Below, piece after piece: positions 37,249 to 47,129 of a stretch of 64,000 bases of DNA (the stretch's first letter is position 1; the number at the start of each line of letters is the position of its first letter). This DNA is from Fidelibacterota bacterium (GTDB taxonomy: Bacteria; Fidelibacterota; UBA8477; JABMPR01): contig JABIFX010000253.1 in assembly GCA_018650445.1 (NCBI GenBank), positions 1-64,000 of the forward strand, written 5' to 3'. The notes under the pieces were generated by a model. The model saw only the letters and a program-made list of their open reading frames with translations, was not told the DNA's origin and did no database searches. The position numbers were made by a program, and so were the translations under genes.

Positions 37249-37956
37249 ATGAAAAGTCATTTTAGTATCCCCTCAAGTATTGAGAGACGCTTACAGATAA
37301 AAAATGACTTGAAGCAATCTCATAAAAAACAGAGAGATGTGCTCAAGCCATCTATCACCATCTCCAGAGAATATGGTTGTAAAGCTTACCCCCTGGCAGC
37401 ACTGCTAGAGGATCATCTAAATGAACAGGCTATTGATTCTAATGAAGAATGGACTGTTCTCGATAGACTTCTTCTAGATAGAATTGCTATTGCATCAGGG
37501 TATTCAAAATCAGAATTGGAGCACATCACCAAAGTCAACCCCAACTATCAGGCATTGATCACAAATATTGCCGGATTTAAGCATGCCGATTCATTTGAAG
37601 TGTTTAAATACATCAAGGCGATGCTTATCCATTTTGCTCAAACCGGAAACAGCATCATCATCGGTCGAGGAGGGGTTATAATTACGCAGGATTTACCAAA
37701 CGTTCTGCATGTCAGACTTATTGCCCCTATGGCATATCGGGCAAAAAATATCAGTCAGAGTTTGGGTCTATCAATAGTAGAAGCAGAACGGCACATTGAG
37801 TCACGACAAAATGAAAGAGATGATTTTATCAATCATTTTACCCAAAGAGACACCAGCGATCCGACCCTATATCATTTGGTAGTAAATAATGAAAAATGCA
37901 CAACTGAGCAAATATCGAAGCTCATCCTTGCACATCTGGACAATTTAGAGTCGTAA
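37249..37956 (+). CDS. Cytidylate-kinase-like protein
   Basis: 235 residues from the ATG at 37249, with AAGGAGAG upstream; the open frame begins at a TTG at 37231. ITISREYGCKAYPLAALLEDHL (about residues 40-61) corresponds to the start of the cytidylate kinase-like family PF13189, where a GSGG-type P-loop is expected; here it reads GCKAYP. WTVLDRLLLDRIA, SIIIGRGGVII and VRLIAPMAYRAKNI match later family motifs. Its nucleotide-kinase activity is uncertain because of the altered P-loop. Confidence 0.8.
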   Translation: MKSHFSIPSSIERRLQIKNDLKQSHKKQRDVLKPSITISREYGCKAYPLAALLEDHLNEQAIDSNEEWTVLDRLLLDRIAIASGYSKSELEHITKVNPNYQALITNIAGFKHADSFEVFKYIKAMLIHFAQTGNSIIIGRGGVIITQDLPNVLHVRLIAPMAYRAKNISQSLGLSIVEAERHIESRQNERDDFINHFTQRDTSDPTLYHLVVNNEKCTTEQISKLILAHLDNLES

Positions 37957-37961
37957 AAGTG

Positions 37962-37986
37962 GAAGCTCTTAATAGTTAAGAGCTTC
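37962..37986. terminator. Strong hairpin after the cytidylate-kinase-like gene
   Basis: Perfect 11-bp stem (GAAGCTCTTAA / TTAAGAGCTTC) with a 3-nt loop, starting 6 bp after the stop codon. It is followed by TTCC rather than a T run, so it is weak as a rho-independent terminator but may protect or attenuate the transcript. Confidence 0.55.
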
Positions 37987-38082
37987 TTCCACAGGATTAT
38001 TGAAACATCCATGGAGATATTTGATGAGGCCATTGTATAGGCTCAATAATATCATCCGATCAAGCTCAGGATGTTCTCAATT

Positions 38083-39255
38083 TTAGATCTTCACAAAAAT
38101 CCTTTTAGAATACAGATACCACAGGATAGCCAACCAGACTGCGATATTGGTCAATGCATACAGCAGCGAACCATTCAGGTCGCCTGCCAGTGGGACGAAA
38201 ATGCCACTATATAAGGCCTGCTTGATAGAAATAATATCACCCTCAGCATTGGTGGTTTTCAGCATATACATGAAGCGACCAATAATCCCTGACCCTACAA
38301 ATACTACCAGAGCATTACTTCCAAATACAATGGCTGGCTTAATCCAGAAATCCATCTTTTTAACATCAATGAGATAAGAGGATACTACAATCATCATGAT
38401 GGCTAATCCATCCATGGTGATAACATACGATACTGTCCATAACTGCTTATTGATGGGTTCAATTAGGCTGAGGAGTGAACCTGCAAAAAACAACATGATC
38501 CCCATAACACTTAAATTACTGAGTTTCTCCTGATGATCGATTGGTTTGCGCAGATACTCACCCAGCCAAAACCCACTCATAAGTGTAACAACTGCGGGAA
38601 GCGTGGATAAGAATCCTTCTGGATCAAAGGGGATGCCAGTGCCACCATATAGATGTGCTTTACCAAAAAGAAGGATGTCCATGTAGCGGATATAATTATC
38701 AGCCAGTTCAAAACTGCCTGCTCCCCAACCATCCACGAGTGGAACTCGCATAAAAAACTCATAAATGACTACCAGAACTCCCACTGCCAGTATTCTGGAA
38801 AAGGTTCTCGGGAAATAGAGGATGATCAAGCCACCAATGAGATAACTCAAACCAATGCGCTGAAGAACTCCCCAATACCGCAATGTGAGAAGGCGGCGAG
38901 GTATGTCCATAAACTCAAAGTCAGCAGCCATCTGGGCGTTGAGTGGAATGTTAAAAGGGAAGCCATTTAAGAAAAGACCCAAACCAATGATGATAGCACC
39001 CCTGGACCAGACCTTTTTCTTGAGAGCTGCTACATCGGAACCAGCCTCCATGCGTTTCCCAAAACTGAGGGCCATAGCCACACCAACGATAAAGAGGAAA
39101 AACGGAAAGACCAGATCCGTGGGTGTCCAACCATGCCACCCGGCATGACGCAATGGTCCATATATATGGGACCAGCTTCCAGGATTATTGACCAGAATCA
39201 TCAATCCGACGGTCAAACCTCGAAATACATCCAGAGAAATCATACGATCTTTCAT
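38083..39255 (-). CDS. HGSNAT-like (DUF1624/DUF5009) membrane acyltransferase
   Basis: 390 residues with about ten membrane segments. The N-terminus MISLDVFRGLTVGLMILVNNPGSW followed by LRHAGWHGWTPTDLVFPFFLFIVGVAMALSFGKR is the conserved entry of heparan-alpha-glucosaminide N-acetyltransferase-like proteins, with the conserved His-rich AGWHGW...DLVFP loop. In bacteria these transfer acetyl groups across the inner membrane to periplasmic sugars; the acceptor here is unknown. It has no close co-directional neighbour. Confidence 0.9.
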   Translation of the reverse strand: MKDRMISLDVFRGLTVGLMILVNNPGSWSHIYGPLRHAGWHGWTPTDLVFPFFLFIVGVAMALSFGKRMEAGSDVAALKKKVWSRGAIIIGLGLFLNGFPFNIPLNAQMAADFEFMDIPRRLLTLRYWGVLQRIGLSYLIGGLIILYFPRTFSRILAVGVLVVIYEFFMRVPLVDGWGAGSFELADNYIRYMDILLFGKAHLYGGTGIPFDPEGFLSTLPAVVTLMSGFWLGEYLRKPIDHQEKLSNLSVMGIMLFFAGSLLSLIEPINKQLWTVSYVITMDGLAIMMIVVSSYLIDVKKMDFWIKPAIVFGSNALVVFVGSGIIGRFMYMLKTTNAEGDIISIKQALYSGIFVPLAGDLNGSLLYALTNIAVWLAILWYLYSKRIFVKI

Positions 39256-39547
39256 GCAGGCTCCTTTATTTGATGAGCATTTTGATGATCACAAAATAGA
39301 TTGGGAAAAGTTAATATGCACATGAGAATTGATGTGACTACTAAAAATATCAGGCAAATTAATGGGAATGGTTTAATATTTGCTTTGAGCAATCATGACT
39401 AATCCACATCAATTCTGTAAATGATAGGATGATGGGCATACTTCACACTTGAAATTTGTTTTGGGGAGTTGATATTTACCCTGTGCTAAACCAACAATCG
39501 AAACGGCAATTCACTCTAGCCTTTAAACATAGATCGGAGCTGGTATC

Positions 39548-40336
39548 ATGACAGGTATTGATACTGAACTATACCCGAAAGCAGAAACTCGGCACAGTAA
39601 AACGAGCAGCGCTTTCAAGAACGCAAAAAAAGCTTTACGAGATGAACGTATCAGTGGTCTTACTGGTGCTTTTCTCGCCTTCTTCATTCTGGGTCATCTG
39701 GTTCTGGAGAGCAGCATTCTTGTGAGTGCAGACCTCTATGAAACCGTTGCCTATTTCATGGAGCATACAGTTCCCATGGCTCAACCGCTCATCTTTATCG
39801 TCACCATAGTCTTTTTCATTCACTTTATCTGGGCAGGTCGAAAGATTCCTGGAAAACTCCGCGAGCGTAAGAGAATGCTTGAGCTGGGTGAAAAACTGAA
39901 AGACTCCCGCAAAGGTTGGAACCAGGATCCAAATTCTGATATCAAGCTGCGTTCCCATTTTGAGACCTCACTCTGGATCACTCAGGTCAGAACTGGAATG
40001 ATCGTTTTGGCTACCGGTGCCTTTCATCTCTTTCTGGTAATGTGGAATATTTTTACAGATATGGGTGTTGCTGGACAGACTCTGGGACTCACGGTAGAGG
40101 TTGCTACTTCACGAGTGGAAAGTGGTCTCTGGATTCTGTACGCCATCTTGATGGTAAGTGTCGTTGCCCATATGGCTATTGGTGTCTACCGTCTCCTGGT
40201 GAAATGGTTTGCTGATACTTTCTTTGTGCGTAATTACGCAAAAGCCCTCTTTTATTTTCTATTCTGGTTTTATACGATTTTAGGTGCCGCCACAGTAATT
40301 GCCATGGCTGGTCCACTGGAAGGAATTCTCTCATGA
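39548..40336 (+). CDS. frdC: Fumarate reductase / succinate dehydrogenase diheme cytochrome b subunit (Wolinella type)
   Basis: 262 residues, five membrane helices. It lines up well with Wolinella FrdC: LGHLVLESSIL (heme His), FFIHFIWAGRKIP (heme His), GAFHLFLVMWN (heme His) and VAHMAIGVYRLLVKW (heme His) supply the four ligands of two hemes b. A MEHTV stretch may correspond to the menaquinol-site glutamate. The residue two before the last heme ligand is Val rather than the Glu that serves the E-pathway in Wolinella. First gene of the frdCAB operon, with a 4-bp overlap with frdA. Confidence 0.93.
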   Translation: MTGIDTELYPKAETRHSKTSSAFKNAKKALRDERISGLTGAFLAFFILGHLVLESSILVSADLYETVAYFMEHTVPMAQPLIFIVTIVFFIHFIWAGRKIPGKLRERKRMLELGEKLKDSRKGWNQDPNSDIKLRSHFETSLWITQVRTGMIVLATGAFHLFLVMWNIFTDMGVAGQTLGLTVEVATSRVESGLWILYAILMVSVVAHMAIGVYRLLVKWFADTFFVRNYAKALFYFLFWFYTILGAATVIAMAGPLEGILS

Positions 40337-42282
40337 AGGTACTGACTACTGATGTCCTCATTATTGGTGCCGGTTTAGCCGGTGAACGTGCTGCCATAGC
40401 CAGTGCCCAGGCTGGGCTTGATGTGACCATGTTGTCTCTGGTTCCACCACGTAGAAGTCATTCAGCTGCTGCTCAGGGTGGGATGCAGGCTTCACTGGGT
40501 AACTCCGCCAAAGGCAAGGGTGATAACCCTACTGTTCACTGGCTGGATACCGTGAAGGGTTCTGATTGGGGCGCCGATCAGGAAGTTGCCCGCATTTTTG
40601 CAGACAATGCACCCATCGCCATGCGCGAAATGGCTCATTTTGGAGTCCCCTGGAATCGGGTAGAGGGTGGCCCCAGAGATGTCTATATCAAGGGTAAGAA
40701 AACTACTATTGTTGAAGATGATGAAAAAGAAGGTTTAATCACAGCTCGGGATTTTGGCGGAACCGCAAAATGGCGGACCTGTTATACTGCTGACGGAACA
40801 GGGCACACCGTGCTTTACGCCATGGATAACCTGGCTGTTCAGTTGGATATCACTATCCATGATCGAATGGAAGCATTGAGTCTGATCCATGAAGATGGTG
40901 TCTGTATTGGTGCCATTGTTCGCTCATTACGTGATGGTGAGCTGGTAGCCTATATGTCGAAAGCCACCGCCATTGCAACAGGTGGATATGGTCGACTCTA
41001 TGGTGAATCAACCAATGCAATTATCAACGAGGGAACTGGATCCTGGCTGGCACTCCAGACTGGATTGGTCCCACTTGGCAATATGGAAGCGGTTCAATTT
41101 CATCCCACTGGCATTGTGCCCACCGATATTTTGGTAACAGAAGGTTGTCGCGGTGACGGTGGACTTCTCTTGGATGTCGATGAATATAGATTTATGCCTG
41201 AATATGAACCTGAAAAGCAGGAGTTGGCCTCTCGTGATGTTGTTTCCCGTAGAATGAAACAACACATTTTAAAGGGTAAGGGGGTTCAATCATCCTACGG
41301 TGAACACCTCTGGTTAGACCTGCGTCATCTTGGTGAAGAACACCTGACTACCAAGCTCCGCGAAGTCTATGACATCTGTATGTTTTTTATTGGTGTGAAT
41401 CCCATTAAAGAACTCATTCCTGTTCGTCCTACTCAACACTACTCCATGGGTGGTATCAGGGTAAACAAAGATGGCCATGCCTATGGTATGAAGGGTCTAT
41501 TTGCACTGGGTGAAGTTGCCTGCTGGGATATGCATGGTTTTAACCGACTGGGTGGTAACTCACTGGCTGAAACCGTGGTTGCTGGGATGGTTGTCGGTAA
41601 TAAAATCTCAGATTATGCCAAAACCGCTGAATTAAATGCTAATGTTTCTCTTGCCGAGAAATTCGGTAAGGAACAGACTGATCTGATAGAGCATCTCTTA
41701 ACCAATTCGGGAGAAGAGGATGTTTACGCCCTCCGTGATGAAATAGCTGAATTACTCAAGGATCACGTTCATATTTTCAGAACAGGGGAAGGTCTTGAAA
41801 AAGCTGTCACTGGTCTTAAAGAAATTTTAGGTCGTCTGAAGAATGTGAAAGTTAAAGCACACGCCCCAGGCATGAATCCTGAACTCTCCCAGGCACTTCG
41901 GATTGAAGGCATGGCAAAACAAGCCTATATCATTGCCAAGGGAGCACTCCTCAGGACTGAATCTCGAGGAGCTCACACCCGCGAAGATTATCCAGCCAGA
42001 GACGACAAGAACTGGTTAAACAGAACTCTGGCATCCTGGAAAATTGGCGCCGATGAGCCTGAATTTAAATATGAACCTGTTGGGCAGCTTGATTTACCCC
42101 CTGGTGATCGTGGTTATGGTGGGGGACAGATGATCGATATGGATCTCAGTCTTGAAGAATACAACGCCAAGGTCGATGCCGAGCAAAAAGCGCTTGGAAA
42201 ACATGCAACAAGTGAACCTATTGGAATTAGCCTTCCCAAAGAAGCCTGGCGTGAAGAATCACCCTATAAGGATGCAAAATAA
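40333..42282 (+). CDS. frdA: Fumarate reductase / succinate dehydrogenase flavoprotein subunit
   Basis: 649 residues, close to Wolinella FrdA (656). The FAD-binding start is DVLIIGAGLAGERAAIA (about residues 7-23). The covalent-FAD His lies in RRSHSAAAQGGMQASLG (about 43). The active site includes HPTG (about 257), RPTQHYSMGGIRV (about 365-378) and NRLGGNSLAET near residue 400. It interconverts fumarate and succinate on the cytoplasmic side. The stop overlaps the frdB start by 1 bp. Direction of the reaction cannot be read from sequence alone. Confidence 0.96.
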   Translation: MKVLTTDVLIIGAGLAGERAAIASAQAGLDVTMLSLVPPRRSHSAAAQGGMQASLGNSAKGKGDNPTVHWLDTVKGSDWGADQEVARIFADNAPIAMREMAHFGVPWNRVEGGPRDVYIKGKKTTIVEDDEKEGLITARDFGGTAKWRTCYTADGTGHTVLYAMDNLAVQLDITIHDRMEALSLIHEDGVCIGAIVRSLRDGELVAYMSKATAIATGGYGRLYGESTNAIINEGTGSWLALQTGLVPLGNMEAVQFHPTGIVPTDILVTEGCRGDGGLLLDVDEYRFMPEYEPEKQELASRDVVSRRMKQHILKGKGVQSSYGEHLWLDLRHLGEEHLTTKLREVYDICMFFIGVNPIKELIPVRPTQHYSMGGIRVNKDGHAYGMKGLFALGEVACWDMHGFNRLGGNSLAETVVAGMVVGNKISDYAKTAELNANVSLAEKFGKEQTDLIEHLLTNSGEEDVYALRDEIAELLKDHVHIFRTGEGLEKAVTGLKEILGRLKNVKVKAHAPGMNPELSQALRIEGMAKQAYIIAKGALLRTESRGAHTREDYPARDDKNWLNRTLASWKIGADEPEFKYEPVGQLDLPPGDRGYGGGQMIDMDLSLEEYNAKVDAEQKALGKHATSEPIGISLPKEAWREESPYKDAK

Positions 42283-43028
42283 TGGCACGTACCCTGACCT
42301 TCAAAATATTCAGATATAACCCCACCAAAGAGAATGATGAGCCGCATATCGATACCTTTGAATTGGAGGAAACTCCTCGTTTAAATCTATTTACTGCGCT
42401 TCACCGAATCAGAGAGAATCAAGCTCCAGATCTCATGTATGATTTTGTATGCCGGGCTGGTATTTGTGGCTCATGCGCCATGATGATCAATGGCCGACCC
42501 ACCTTAGCTTGTAGAACACTTACCGCTGATCTGGCAGATACCATTGAATTGTATCCCTTGCCCTTCTTTAAACTCCTCGGTGATCTTTCTGTCGATACCG
42601 GAGTCTGGTTCCATGATATGGCTAAACGCCTGGAATCCTGGATTCATACTACCAAGGAATTTGATCCAACTGCCGAAGAAGAGCGTATGGACAATGCCAC
42701 GGCCAATAAAATCTATGAATCTGAACGCTGTATCGAATGTGGTTGCTGCGTAGCAGCCTGTGCCACAGCCCAGGTTTATCCAGATTTCCTCGGTGCAGCT
42801 GGTTTGAACCGCATCGGCCGTTTTATGTTTGATCCTCGGGATACTCGCGGAGAGCAGGAATGGTTCGAATTGGTCTCAACTGATATTGGTGTCTTTGGCT
42901 GTATCGGGATGATGGCCTGTGACGATGTCTGTCCCAAGGATCTACCGCTCCTTGAGGTCTTCTCCTACATCCGTCGGAAAATGAATTCAGGAGTTAAGGT
43001 CGCTGTAAAGGATCTTGAGCTCAGTTAG
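42282..43028 (+). CDS. frdB: Fumarate reductase / succinate dehydrogenase iron-sulfur subunit
   Basis: 248 residues. The [2Fe-2S] site is CRAGICGSCAMMINGRPTLAC (about residues 57-77). The other two clusters use CIECGCCVAAC (about 150-160) and CIGMMACDDVCPKD (about 207-217), so all ligands expected for [4Fe-4S] and [3Fe-4S] clusters are present. It carries electrons between the flavin and the hemes of FrdC. Last gene of the frdCAB operon; a terminator hairpin follows about 100 bp later. Confidence 0.96.
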   Translation: MARTLTFKIFRYNPTKENDEPHIDTFELEETPRLNLFTALHRIRENQAPDLMYDFVCRAGICGSCAMMINGRPTLACRTLTADLADTIELYPLPFFKLLGDLSVDTGVWFHDMAKRLESWIHTTKEFDPTAEEERMDNATANKIYESERCIECGCCVAACATAQVYPDFLGAAGLNRIGRFMFDPRDTRGEQEWFELVSTDIGVFGCIGMMACDDVCPKDLPLLEVFSYIRRKMNSGVKVAVKDLELS

Positions 43029-43125
43029 CAAAGTATTTTGAGCTGAAGGCTGAGGCAGTCACTGAGGCTCTCGAAGTGTTCTCGAAGCCCCATCAAGACG
43101 GGTAAAACTATTTATTAGTTCATTC

Positions 43126-43154
43126 AAAAGGGCTGGCAATTGTCAGTCCTTTTT
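43126..43154 (+). terminator. Rho-independent terminator of the frd operon
   Basis: Ten-base-pair stem (AAAAGGGCTG / CAGTCCTTTT, with one G-T pair) and an 8-nt loop, then a T-rich tail, about 100 bp after frdB. Confidence 0.7.
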
Positions 43155-43232
43155 CTACCAAAGTATAACTGTGAAATTATTCGTCTCTTGCTAATATGTG
43201 ATAATAACAAACAAGCTATTTAGGGAGAGACC

Positions 43233-44333
43233 ATGAAGACCCGCCAGCAAAGCACGTTAATCTTATTGCTCATTCTAGTGTTTATGAGCCTGCAATTCCA
43301 ATCTTGTGACTTGTTCGATAGTGATTCTGATGATAGTGAAGATGGCTTAAACTGGATTACAGGAATAACATCTCCGGTTTCCAAAGATTCAATTTATGTA
43401 TCAATAGACGGGAATGACAGCTCAGATGGGAAAAGTGTAAATAACCCACTCAAAACCTTAGGTGCTGCTTTTTCAAAGGTTCATCCAGGTGGAAGGATAT
43501 TCATTTTAGGTGGAACATACAAAGAGGGGCTAGGTCTGCAAAAATTTGGGAGTAGCGCAGATACGATAACAATTGAAGGAATTACCGGGTCTGTGATTCT
43601 TGATGGTGAGAACGAAAGAACCATAGGTATTTATGCTGAGGACTGCCACAATCTGGTTTTCAAAAACATAACTATTCAAAACTATACAGATGTTGGGCTG
43701 GCTGTTTCAACCTGCAATGGTTTGACCATTCAAAATATGACTGTAAAAAATAATGGACACGCAGTGAAACTGACGGACTGGGAATTTGAAGGCTATGGAA
43801 TCCATGTGGATTATTCCCAAAATGTACTCATCGAAGGAGTAGAAGCTCTTGGAAATGGACCTCATCCTAAAAGTGCGAGTAACATAGTACTGGGCACAGG
43901 TATAAATACCTATGGGAATGAAAATGTGATTATCAGAGATAATTCAAGTCACGACAATACCGGTGGTGGATTATTGATTGAAGATAGTGATCATGTCCTG
44001 GCTGAGGGTAATGAGCTCTATGGGAATGATGGCGATGCTAGCGTAGATGGATGGTGGGATGCAGGTTTGTGGCTGGATGGTGGTAGTGACGTTATTCTGA
44101 AAAACAACCACTGTTATAATAACATTGGTGCAGGAATTGAAGTCAGTGATGAGGATCGCCAATCTCCTACCGGATATATCCTTGAAAATAACATTTGTAC
44201 TGAGAATACATTTGGCATTTTTATCTGGAATTTTGGTAGTTCAACCTGGCCAGATAGCTCAATTATAACCTCCATCAGTAATCAGTTCTCAAACAATGTC
44301 CAGCAGGATATTTGGATCGTAGACTGGTTTTAA
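43233..44333 (+). CDS. Parallel beta-helix lipoprotein
   Basis: 366 residues. A lipoprotein signal (MKTRQQSTLILLLILVFMSLQFQSC, lipobox Cys about 25) is followed by an acidic linker (DLFDSDSDDSEDG). DUF1565/right-handed beta-helix repeats follow from about residue 55: VSIDGNDSSDGKSVNNPLKTLGAAF and then runs of NLVFKNITIQNYTDVGLAVS, GLTIQNMTVKNN and VILKNNHCYNNIGAGIEV. Related proteins are polysaccharide lyases or surface-attached carbohydrate-binding proteins; no lyase active-site motif is evident. It has its own AGGGAGAG ribosome binding site. Confidence 0.88.
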   Translation: MKTRQQSTLILLLILVFMSLQFQSCDLFDSDSDDSEDGLNWITGITSPVSKDSIYVSIDGNDSSDGKSVNNPLKTLGAAFSKVHPGGRIFILGGTYKEGLGLQKFGSSADTITIEGITGSVILDGENERTIGIYAEDCHNLVFKNITIQNYTDVGLAVSTCNGLTIQNMTVKNNGHAVKLTDWEFEGYGIHVDYSQNVLIEGVEALGNGPHPKSASNIVLGTGINTYGNENVIIRDNSSHDNTGGGLLIEDSDHVLAEGNELYGNDGDASVDGWWDAGLWLDGGSDVILKNNHCYNNIGAGIEVSDEDRQSPTGYILENNICTENTFGIFIWNFGSSTWPDSSIITSISNQFSNNVQQDIWIVDWF

Positions 44334-44521
44334 CCAACTGATAAAGAACAATTTAGCACTACTCAAGTAATTACGAGGATGGCACCAGTAGTTATTGCCT
44401 GTATTAAATATTGCTATTATAAACTTATAAACTGAGGATGTGGGATTAAAATAGTCATAAATAATGCAAATAACCCAAATCCCATCGTTACAAATCTGGG
44501 GTTTGAACTGAGGAGGGCGTT

Positions 44522-47071
44522 ATGCTGATTTCATGGAAGCGTACAATACTAGGACTGTTATTTTCGACTATTTTATTTGCCCAATACCCCTGGCAAAACA
44601 TTGGCCCTGGAGCTGGAAGCGACCTGCATTTTATGGCTATACATCCAACAAATGCAGACATTATTTATGTTGGTGGTGATATAGAGGGCTTGTTTAAAAC
44701 CACTGACGGCGGACAAACCTGGACCAATATTAATAATAATTTAGCTCATTCTTCATATAGTGGGGATGTTTATTGGATTAATGACATTGTAATAGATCCA
44801 GTCGATTATGAGAAGGTATATATCTGTACAGCAGTAGGTCTTTTCCGAAGTCTAAATGGAGGACAATCTTGGACACTACTTTACCCCAGTAGTTTAGCAG
44901 ATGAGGAAGATGGAGTATCAGTTTCCACAATTGCAATTGATGCAGCCAATACCAATCGAATGTTCATTGGTTTTGGTAATGGAGCAGATGGTTCATACGC
45001 TGATTTTGAGCCCTTCCCTGCTTATGAAGGTGTAAGCGGTTTTGCTTCAAGTGTAGATGGGGGTGCTAACTGGACTGCAACAGACATTGGCATGCCTCCA
45101 GCAACAGCTGTTCATTCAATCGTCATAAGTCCCATAGACCCAAATCAAGTTACTGTTGCTACCACAAATGGAATCTATGCCAGTGCTGATGGGGGAACAG
45201 CGTGGGCTTCAAAGAACACTGGACTGCCTCACACAAATCTACATCGAATGAAAGGTGTTCTAGTAGAAGACACATTTACACTGTTCCTCACGGTAAAAGT
45301 ACTCGGGACTATCAGTGATTCGACCACATTTAGTGGTGGTTTCTTTAAAACTACAAATGGTGGAGATTCATGGACCGACCTGACTGGAGATTTACCTAAA
45401 TATGATGCCTATGAACCACTTTTCTATGATTACTGGAAATTTGATGTCGATCCGGTTGACCCAGAGATTATTTACATAGGTACTACCAGAGGTAGCGGGT
45501 ATGAAGAACCTGGTGTTTATGCTAGTTGGGATGGGGGTTTAATTTGGGAATTGGTTCACGATGGAACAAATTTAGGCTGGATGAATGATGAATGGTTCTC
45601 AGACCCCTATGCCTTCGACATTAAAGTTGCCCCGAGTAACCCAGACCGGATTGCTATTTGCGCAGATTTAGTAGTGATTAGCAATGATGCCGGTGAAACC
45701 TGGAATCAAAGTTATACAACTTCAGTGAATGGTGCCTGGCAGGGACGGGGGCTTGAACTTATGAATACTGATGGAATTGCTTTTCATCAAAATAACGCTG
45801 ATATTGTTTATATAGGATATGATGACATGGGTCTTTTTCGGACTGAGGATGGCGGCTCAAGCTATTTCAGGCTCGATCCTCTGCAGGACCCTGCTTTTGG
45901 GGCATTAACGGATATTGATGCGGTTAAAGATATTATGGTGGATCCGTCAAATGGTGATCTTTACATCAGTAGGTGGCAAGGCTCACAGGGTGGATATAAT
46001 GCGGGATTTACTGCTGGTGGTATTGCTATGAGCTCTGATATGGGTAATACAATCACCGAAATATCCTCAGGGTTGACAGAAGGTCGTTGTGATCTGATTT
46101 TGGACCAGACATCAGGATCTGCAGGCAATAGAACCCTATATACTGCAATCTATAACGATGGAGTTTATAAATCCACCAACAGTGGATCATCCTGGACCAG
46201 TATTAATACTGGGCTGGGAGCAGATGCTGCGGCAGCCTGGGAGATTGCAATCGATCCAAGCAATTCAAGTACTCTCTATTTGGGGGTTAATACTGCAAGT
46301 AATACCCAAGTAAGCTTGTATAAATCTACAGATGCAGGTGGTAATTGGTCATTACTAAGCAATTTTCCAGCTGGAGATGTCCTGGCTATTTATGTTGATG
46401 ATGCTTCCACAGTATATGCCTCCATGGCGGATGATTTTGATTGGAGCTATGCCGGAGGGCTCTATAAATCTTCCGATGGTGGTACAAGCTGGACTCAGTT
46501 GAATGACCACAGCAGAATTATTGATATTGATGTTCATCCCTTGGATAACAATACGATTCTTGTGGCGGGACAACAATGGTATATGGTTAGCGGAGATGCT
46601 CCAGAGTTGCTTTTATCAACTGATGCTGGCAGTACCTGGACTGAAATCTCTGCAGGTATGAATCACACATTTTTCAATTTCGCTCGATTCAATCCAAACA
46701 AACCTGAAGATATTTACGTAGGTACTGGTGGTGGTGGACTTTGGAGGCTTACAGAAGCATTCACAGGAGTCAACGATGATGTTGGAATAATTGGATCATT
46801 TAGATTAGATCAAAATTACCCAAATCCATTCAACCCAAACACTACTATTAATTACAGTTTACCGGAATCGTCAGATATTACCCTGAAAGTTTATGATATT
46901 AGTGGTCGGGAGATCCAAACCCTGGTTAACGCCAATCAGTCGACAGGTAATTATTCAGTTCAGTGGGATGGTACCACAGCAGAGGGTCTGCTCGTTGAAA
47001 CAGGTGTCTATTTCGCAATGATTCAAGCAAGTGATTATTCAGAAGTAATTAAGATGGTGTATTTACGATAG
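44522..47071 (+). CDS. Secreted BNR/sortilin-like beta-propeller protein with C-terminal sorting domain
   Basis: 849 residues. A signal peptide ends near residue 20 (LFAQ). Many BNR-like repeats follow, recognised by recurring GLFKTTDGGQTW, GLFRSLNGGQSW, GVYKSTNSGSSW and GLYKSSDGGTSW, with SPIDPNQVTV-type strands between, as in sortilin/GH74-like propellers. No clear catalytic acid pair of GH74 can be assigned by eye. The last 85 residues are a FlgD-like domain with DQNYPNPFNPNTTINYSL and end VIKMVYLR, so export by type IX secretion is likely. A GGAGGG ribosome binding site precedes the ATG. Confidence 0.9.
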   Translation: MLISWKRTILGLLFSTILFAQYPWQNIGPGAGSDLHFMAIHPTNADIIYVGGDIEGLFKTTDGGQTWTNINNNLAHSSYSGDVYWINDIVIDPVDYEKVYICTAVGLFRSLNGGQSWTLLYPSSLADEEDGVSVSTIAIDAANTNRMFIGFGNGADGSYADFEPFPAYEGVSGFASSVDGGANWTATDIGMPPATAVHSIVISPIDPNQVTVATTNGIYASADGGTAWASKNTGLPHTNLHRMKGVLVEDTFTLFLTVKVLGTISDSTTFSGGFFKTTNGGDSWTDLTGDLPKYDAYEPLFYDYWKFDVDPVDPEIIYIGTTRGSGYEEPGVYASWDGGLIWELVHDGTNLGWMNDEWFSDPYAFDIKVAPSNPDRIAICADLVVISNDAGETWNQSYTTSVNGAWQGRGLELMNTDGIAFHQNNADIVYIGYDDMGLFRTEDGGSSYFRLDPLQDPAFGALTDIDAVKDIMVDPSNGDLYISRWQGSQGGYNAGFTAGGIAMSSDMGNTITEISSGLTEGRCDLILDQTSGSAGNRTLYTAIYNDGVYKSTNSGSSWTSINTGLGADAAAAWEIAIDPSNSSTLYLGVNTASNTQVSLYKSTDAGGNWSLLSNFPAGDVLAIYVDDASTVYASMADDFDWSYAGGLYKSSDGGTSWTQLNDHSRIIDIDVHPLDNNTILVAGQQWYMVSGDAPELLLSTDAGSTWTEISAGMNHTFFNFARFNPNKPEDIYVGTGGGGLWRLTEAFTGVNDDVGIIGSFRLDQNYPNPFNPNTTINYSLPESSDITLKVYDISGREIQTLVNANQSTGNYSVQWDGTTAEGLLVETGVYFAMIQASDYSEVIKMVYLR

Positions 47072-47100
47072 TCAAACAAACACATATCACAATTACAAAA

Positions 47101-47129
47101 AAGAGCCGGTTTAATCCGGCTCTTTTTTT
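47101..47129. terminator. Rho-independent terminator shared by two convergent genes
   Basis: Stem GAGCCGG / CCGGCTC (47103-47122) with a 6-nt loop, T run on the right and A run on the left. It lies between the stops of the BNR gene (plus) and the VCBS gene (minus), and its right-hand T run touches the latter's stop. Confidence 0.92.
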
